Source of the DNA: Planctomycetota bacterium
Lineage (GTDB): Bacteria; Planctomycetota; UBA1135; GCA-002686595
Direction: 5' to 3'
Assembly (NCBI GenBank): GCA_002686265.1
Contig: NZBA01000108.1
Location: forward strand, 1-64,000
DNA: 64,000 nt
In this document: positions 59,738 through 64,000 of the stretch, piece by piece
How the letters are laid out: the number at the start of each line of letters is the position of its first letter
Position numbering within the stretch: position 1 is the first letter of the stretch
Program-made: the position numbers and the translations under genes
Notes under the pieces: generated by a model
Told to the model about the DNA's origin: nothing
Database searches by the model: none
What the model saw: the letters and a program-made list of their open reading frames with translations, nothing else

Positions 59738-61207
59738 TCAGGCTTCGAACGGGGGGCGCCAGCCGCCGGCGAGCCGCTCCAACTCGCCGGCCACGGCGAT
59801 CGTGAGGGCGTCGTTGCCGTGGGCCGCGATGACCTGAACGCCGAGTGGGAGGCCGCGCTCCCCCAGGCCGAGGGGAACCTGGGTCACCGGCAGCTCGAGG
59901 ATGTTGAAGAGCCCGGCGTAAAGCCACTGGAACGGGCGCAGCAGAGGAACGCGGTGGCGCGGAGCGACGTCGGCGTAGCTGGGGAACAAGAGCACGCCGT
60001 CGCTGCCGAGCAGCTCGTTGAGCTCCGTGCGCAGGGCGGCCATCTCGCGCACGACCGGCTGACGATCACGGGGCATGACCAGCGGTAGGTCCTCGCCAGC
60101 GGCCACGATCAGCGGCGGCAGGGTGTGCCGGGAGCGGCCGACCGACCAGAGCGCCAGCTCCTTCCAGGGGTTGATCGCCTCTCCGGCGCCAAGGTGCATG
60201 CGCAGCGGAACGTCCGCCGCGGCCTCGCGCATGCACTGCGTCCAGATCGCGAAGGCGCGTGCGAAGCCCGCAAGGCGCGGCGTGTCGTCGGCGTTCATTC
60301 CGTGCTCGACTAGCGCGCTCGCCCATGCTCCCTGGACCTCGCGCAGCTCGCGACTGACACTCCCCATGCCGGTCTCGGTCCAGCTCAAGAGCCGTAGGGA
60401 GCAGAGTTTCACGCCGGCGGGGTCGCCCACGAGGCGCTCCTCTCCTCCGGCCCTCCCCTCGCGCTCACCGGCCAACACCTCGAGCAGAGGCCAGAGGTCC
60501 TCCGCGTGTCGGGCAAGCGGTCCGATACCCAGGTAGCGGCGCGCGAAGCCGTTCGGCATCGGCTGGTGCCCCTCGATCGATCCGAGTCCGCCGCTGGGCT
60601 TGTGGCCGAACACGCCGTTGAAGAAGGCTGGGATGCGGATCGAGCCGCCGATGTCGCTGCCGATCCCGATCGGCGTGCAGCCCGAGCCGACCAGGGCACC
60701 CTCGCCGCCGGAGCTCCCGCCGGAGGTGCGCCGCGGATCGTAGGCGTTGCCCGTGCGCCCGTAGACCCGGTTGACCGACTCGATCCAGAATCCCGCCTCG
60801 GAGAGGTTGGACACGCCGAGGAGGATCCCGCCCGCCTCGCGCATGCGCGCGACAGCTTCGGCGTCGGTCTGGGCGATCGTGCCCCTGCGTGCCACCAGGG
60901 CGCTCGTGTGCGGCTGCCCGGCGGCGGGAATGCACTCCTTGACGGTGAACGGAACGCCGTAGAAGGGTGGGAATCTCGCGCCGTCGGGCGCCGCCGCCAC
61001 GGCACGGTCAACCTCGCGCGCCTCCTCCAGCGCCTCGTCGAAGCGCTCGTTCACCAGCGCATTCAGGTCCGGGTTGACCCTGCGGATGCGACGAATGTGG
61101 GCCGAGACGACCTCCTCGGAGCGCTCCTCACCCCGCGCGATCCAGCGTGCGAGAGCCGTGGCCGAACGTGTCAGAAGCGTGTGGTCCACCGAGTCCATCC
61201 CGTCCAT
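59738..61207 (-). CDS. Amidase signature enzyme, FAAH2-like
   Basis: 489 residues. The amidase signature Ser-cisSer-Lys triad is visible: Lys in 'GVPFTVKECIPAAG' (about 90), and the Ser pair in 'RRTSGGSSGGEGALVGSGCTPIGIGSDIGGSIRIPAFFNG' (about 165-205). The overall plan ('TRSATALARWIARGEERSEEVVSAHIRRIRRVNPDLNALV') matches fatty-acid-amide-hydrolase-2-like or glutamyl-amidotransferase-like amidases. No companion GatB/C is near, so an independent amide hydrolase is more likely. Substrate unknown. ATG at 61207; a second in-frame ATG three codons later is possible. Confidence 0.88.
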   Translation of the reverse strand: MDGMDSVDHTLLTRSATALARWIARGEERSEEVVSAHIRRIRRVNPDLNALVNERFDEALEEAREVDRAVAAAPDGARFPPFYGVPFTVKECIPAAGQPHTSALVARRGTIAQTDAEAVARMREAGGILLGVSNLSEAGFWIESVNRVYGRTGNAYDPRRTSGGSSGGEGALVGSGCTPIGIGSDIGGSIRIPAFFNGVFGHKPSGGLGSIEGHQPMPNGFARRYLGIGPLARHAEDLWPLLEVLAGEREGRAGGEERLVGDPAGVKLCSLRLLSWTETGMGSVSRELREVQGAWASALVEHGMNADDTPRLAGFARAFAIWTQCMREAAADVPLRMHLGAGEAINPWKELALWSVGRSRHTLPPLIVAAGEDLPLVMPRDRQPVVREMAALRTELNELLGSDGVLLFPSYADVAPRHRVPLLRPFQWLYAGLFNILELPVTQVPLGLGERGLPLGVQVIAAHGNDALTIAVAGELERLAGGWRPPFEA

Positions 61208-61370
61208 TATCCACGAACGGACAGATCGAAGGGAAGTGGGATAACTCGTCGCCGGGGTATCCTCTCGGCGGCTCCGAAGCTGGCGCCGCGTCCGGCGCGC
61301 CCGACCCGATGATCCTCCCGGCCCCCTCCCGCTCCCCCACGACGCGCATCTCCCCGCGAAAGGCGCGACC

Positions 61371-62951
61371 GTGAGCTTCATGCGCTGGTGGGGCTGGGGG
61401 CACGACGGTTGCGACGAGCCCCTGCCCGAGACCTCCAGGGCGACGCTCTTCGCTCTGCTGGGCGCCGACGACCGGCCGCCGCGGGGAGTCGGTGCGGCCC
61501 CCGAGCCGATTCCGGCCGTTCCGCTCACGCCGCCGGTACGCTCGGCGTGCGATCCGCACGCACGCCTCTTGCACAGCATGGGCAAGAGCAGTCGCGACCT
61601 CCTGCACCTGCGCATGGGTCGCGTGCCTCACGCGCCCGACGCGGTGCTGTTCCCCGAATCGGCCGAAGAGGTGGCCGAGGCCCTCGCCTGGGCCGGGCGC
61701 GAGGACGTCGCCGTCATCCCCTTCGGAGGCGGCACGAGCGTCGTCGGAGGCGTGGACGCACGCCGCGGAGAGCGCCGGGCGGCGGTCAGCCTCGACCTCC
61801 GCGGACTGGCACGGGTCGGTGAGGTGGACGAGGAGTCCGGCCTCGTCGAGGCGCAGTGCGGCGTTCTCGGTCCCGACCTCGAGCGCCTGCTGAACGCGAG
61901 CGGCTGGTCCGTGGGGCACTTCCCGCAGTCCTTCGAGCACTCCACCCTCGGCGGCTGGGTCGCGACGCGCTCCGCGGGCCAGAACTCGACGCGCTGGGGG
62001 AAGATCGAGCACATGGTGGCCGGCCTGCGCGCCGTCACGCCCGGCGGCGAGTGGAACGTGCCCGCCCTCCCCGCGCGCGCCAGCGGCCCGGAGCTGCGCG
62101 AGCTGCTCGTGGGCAGCGAGGGCCAGCTCGGCGTGCTGTGCGACGTCACTCTGCGAGTCCACCGCCGGCCGCCTGCGATGCGCTTCTCGTCGTGGTTCTT
62201 CCCCTGCTTCGACTCCGGGCGCGACGCCCTGCGGGAGATGATGCAGGCCGGCCTGCGCCCCGCCGTCCTGCGCCTCTCCGACGAGCTCGAGACGCGCCTG
62301 CACCTGACCCTCTCCGGTGCCGACCAGAAGCTCGGCCCGCGCCTCCTACGAGCCGTCGGTGCGGGCAGCCGCCTCGACGGCTGCCACCTGATGGCGGGCT
62401 TCGAGGGCGCGGGGACCGCCGGCGACCGCCACGCACACGCCGAGCAGCGCTGCGCCGGACGCATCGCGCGCGCCGGCGGCGGACTCCCGGTCGGCTCCTC
62501 CCCCGGCCGCCACTGGGAGAGCGAGCGCTTCACGCACCCCTACCTGCGCGATCGTCTGCTCGACGTCGGCGTGTTGGCCGAGACCTTCGAGACCGCGACG
62601 ACCTACACCCGCATCCCGGCCTTGGTCGATGCCGTGCGCGAGGCCCTCGAGGCGCCGCTGGTAATGTGCCATCTCTCCCACGCCTACCCCGACGGCGCCT
62701 CGCTCTACTTCACCTGGTTCGCCGACGCTCCCGACCCCGAGCAGGCGCTCGAGCTGTGGACGCGCACCAAGCGCACGGCGGGCGAGGGGCTCGCCGCCCA
62801 CGGCGCGGCTCTCAGCCACCACCACGCCGTGGGCCACGACCACCGTCCGTTCATGGCAGCCGAACACGGCGAGCACGGCATGGCCCTCTTGCGCGCCGCC
62901 AAACGCGAGCTCGATCCCGCGGGCATCCTGAATCCCGAGAAGCTCCTGTGA
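61371..62951 (+). CDS. FAD-linked oxidase, alkyl-dihydroxyacetonephosphate synthase-like
   Basis: 526 residues. N-terminal 'MRWWGWG', FAD-binding PCMH motif 'AVIPFGGGTSVVGGV' (about 120), 'GHFPQSFEHSTLGGWVATRSAGQNSTRWGKIEHMV' (about 180-215), and 'ALSHHHAVGHDH' near the end, the HHH signature of alkyl-DHAP synthase. That enzyme swaps an acyl group on DHAP for a fatty alcohol, making the ether bond of alkyl lipids. Here it overlaps a glycerol-3-phosphate dehydrogenase gene (GTGA), consistent with ether-lipid or DHAP/G3P metabolism. A D-lactate-dehydrogenase-like function is the alternative. GTG start at 61371; ATG three codons later possible. Confidence 0.87.
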   Translation: MSFMRWWGWGHDGCDEPLPETSRATLFALLGADDRPPRGVGAAPEPIPAVPLTPPVRSACDPHARLLHSMGKSSRDLLHLRMGRVPHAPDAVLFPESAEEVAEALAWAGREDVAVIPFGGGTSVVGGVDARRGERRAAVSLDLRGLARVGEVDEESGLVEAQCGVLGPDLERLLNASGWSVGHFPQSFEHSTLGGWVATRSAGQNSTRWGKIEHMVAGLRAVTPGGEWNVPALPARASGPELRELLVGSEGQLGVLCDVTLRVHRRPPAMRFSSWFFPCFDSGRDALREMMQAGLRPAVLRLSDELETRLHLTLSGADQKLGPRLLRAVGAGSRLDGCHLMAGFEGAGTAGDRHAHAEQRCAGRIARAGGGLPVGSSPGRHWESERFTHPYLRDRLLDVGVLAETFETATTYTRIPALVDAVREALEAPLVMCHLSHAYPDGASLYFTWFADAPDPEQALELWTRTKRTAGEGLAAHGAALSHHHAVGHDHRPFMAAEHGEHGMALLRAAKRELDPAGILNPEKLL

Positions 62952-64000
62952 AGCCGGCGGCACCCGTCAGGATGCCGACCTGGTCGCGCCGCGACCGCGC
63001 TCGGGACCTCGAGGCCCTGTTCGGCCGTCGCGTCGACCTGCTCGTCATCGGAGGTGGCATCACCGGTGCCGGAATCGCCCTCGACGCCGCGACGCGCGGC
63101 CTCGGCACGGCGCTGGTTGACAAAGGCGACTTCACCTCGGGGACCAGCAGCCGTTCGTCGAAGCTGATCCACGGCGGCCTGCGCTACCTGCGCCAGGGGC
63201 AGTGGCGCACGACGGTCGAGTCCTCGCGCGAGCGCGCGACCCTGCAGCGTCTCGCGCCGCACCTCGTCGAGGATCTGCCGTTCCTGCTACCCATCGACGG
63301 GGGCCTGCGCAAGCGCCTCGTGCTCGGGACCGGGATGTGGCTCTACGAGCGAGCCGGCGGCCACGGCTCGCGAGGCGGCTACCGGCACCTCGACCGCGCG
63401 CGAGCCCTCGAGCAGCTGCCGGCCCTCCCGCCGACCGACCGCGGCGGGTTCCTCTTCCACGACGCCCGCGCCGACGACTGCAGGCTGACCCTGCACGTAC
63501 TCAAGGGCGCCGTCAGCGCGGGCTGCACGGCGCTGAACCACGTTCGTGTCGAGGAGCTCCACCACACCGCCGGCCGGATCGACGGAGCCTGTGTGCGCGA
63601 CCTCCGCGGAGGCCGCAAGGGCAGGATCGAGGCGCGCGCGGTCATCAACGCGACCGGCGTCTGGTGCGACGAGCTGCGGCGTTTCGACCGACCCGGCGCC
63701 GACACCCTCCTACGCCCCTCCAAGGGTGTCCACCTCCTGCTCGAGAGGGAGCGTGTCCGCAACCGCTGCGCCGTGGCCTTCACCCTGCCGCGCGGCGGGC
63801 CGTCGGGGTTCCTGCTGCCCTGGGGCGAGCGAGCGATCCTCGGCACCACCGACACCGAGCACACCGGAGGCCTGGACGAGGTCCAAGCGACGGCGGCGGA
63901 CGTCGACTCCCTCTTGGCCGTCGCCAACGGGCGCTTCCCCGACCTCGCCCTTCGCCGATCCGACGTCCTCGCCACCTGGGCGGGACTGCGGCCCCTGCTC
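62948..64000 (+). CDS. glpD: Glycerol-3-phosphate dehydrogenase, FAD-dependent (5' part, cut by window end)
   Basis: 351 codons are open to the window end. FAD-binding 'DLLVIGGGITGAGIALDAATRGLG' (about 30-52), then 'GDFTSGTSSRSSKLIHGGLRYLRQGQW' and 'PSGFLLPWGERAILGTTDTEH' are clear GlpD motifs. It oxidises glycerol-3-phosphate to DHAP at the membrane and passes electrons to quinone. The GTG start overlaps the stop of the alkyl-DHAP synthase-like gene (GTGA); an ATG eight codons later is also possible. Co-translation suggests it supplies DHAP to that enzyme, which is inference. Confidence 0.93.
   Translation, partial: MKPAAPVRMPTWSRRDRARDLEALFGRRVDLLVIGGGITGAGIALDAATRGLGTALVDKGDFTSGTSSRSSKLIHGGLRYLRQGQWRTTVESSRERATLQRLAPHLVEDLPFLLPIDGGLRKRLVLGTGMWLYERAGGHGSRGGYRHLDRARALEQLPALPPTDRGGFLFHDARADDCRLTLHVLKGAVSAGCTALNHVRVEELHHTAGRIDGACVRDLRGGRKGRIEARAVINATGVWCDELRRFDRPGADTLLRPSKGVHLLLERERVRNRCAVAFTLPRGGPSGFLLPWGERAILGTTDTEHTGGLDEVQATAADVDSLLAVANGRFPDLALRRSDVLATWAGLRPLL

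Noticed and set aside
1..64000. tRNA or rRNA genes
   Set aside because: I saw no cloverleaf-type T-arm strings with supporting arms and no rRNA-like sequence; a dedicated tRNA scan would settle it.

Overview
The window (high GC, genes tightly packed) looks like a chromosome segment of a planctomycete, most likely from the marine lineages with cysteine-bearing secreted proteins ending in 'YRDPNG..C...FNLSN'. The evidence is that C-terminal domain in the first gene and again as a broken copy near 25 kb, FG-GAP/CRTAC1 proteins, a giant DUF1080/LamG/cytochrome/propeller protein, DUF4266-DUF3570 genes, and alternative complex III. I see no tRNA, rRNA, CRISPR array or intact insertion sequence. The species is not determinable from the sequence alone.

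Layout. 0-9 kb: a secreted FG-GAP repeat protein, an ECF sigma factor with an anti-sigma-like partner and two membrane proteins, then a small set of secreted cysteine-rich proteins, a carboxypeptidase-regulatory-like protein and a MauE-like redox membrane protein. 9.1-17.2 kb (minus strand): a Tat-exported nitrate reductase/nitrite oxidoreductase-type enzyme (triheme gamma, alpha, small protein, Fe-S beta, TorD-like chaperone), with decayed gene pieces at both ends, including a 99%-identical mosaic copy of its own alpha-gene end. 18-25 kb: DUF4266, DUF3570 and a thioredoxin-ApbE fusion, a desaturase, a glycosyltransferase, two small lipoproteins and two truncated genes lying tail to tail. 25.7-29.5 kb: a giant secreted protein.

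29.6-54.7 kb is the respiratory core. A minus-strand unit of 13 coupled genes reads narC-G-H-J-I-K then actA-B-C-D-E-F and a radical SAM gene: a cytoplasmic nitrate reductase followed with a 1-base gap by alternative complex III. Upstream lie a second NarK fused to a DoxX domain, an NtrC-type response regulator and its sensor kinase, and, divergently, a diheme NorC-like cytochrome and a NorB-like haem-copper protein. Two sigma-54 type promoters preceded by shared CTATGCA/TGCATAG elements sit in front of narC and of narK-DoxX. The inferred picture is one regulated nitrate/NO respiratory module: nitrate enters by NarK, NarGHI (with NarC) reduces it with quinol, ACIII moves quinol electrons to periplasmic cytochromes, and the NorCB-like pair may be one electron sink.

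54.7-64 kb: a CRTAC1/TPR protein with a membrane multiheme cytochrome, a FAAH-type amidase, and an alkyl-DHAP synthase-like flavoprotein overlapping a glycerol-3-phosphate dehydrogenase that runs off the window end.
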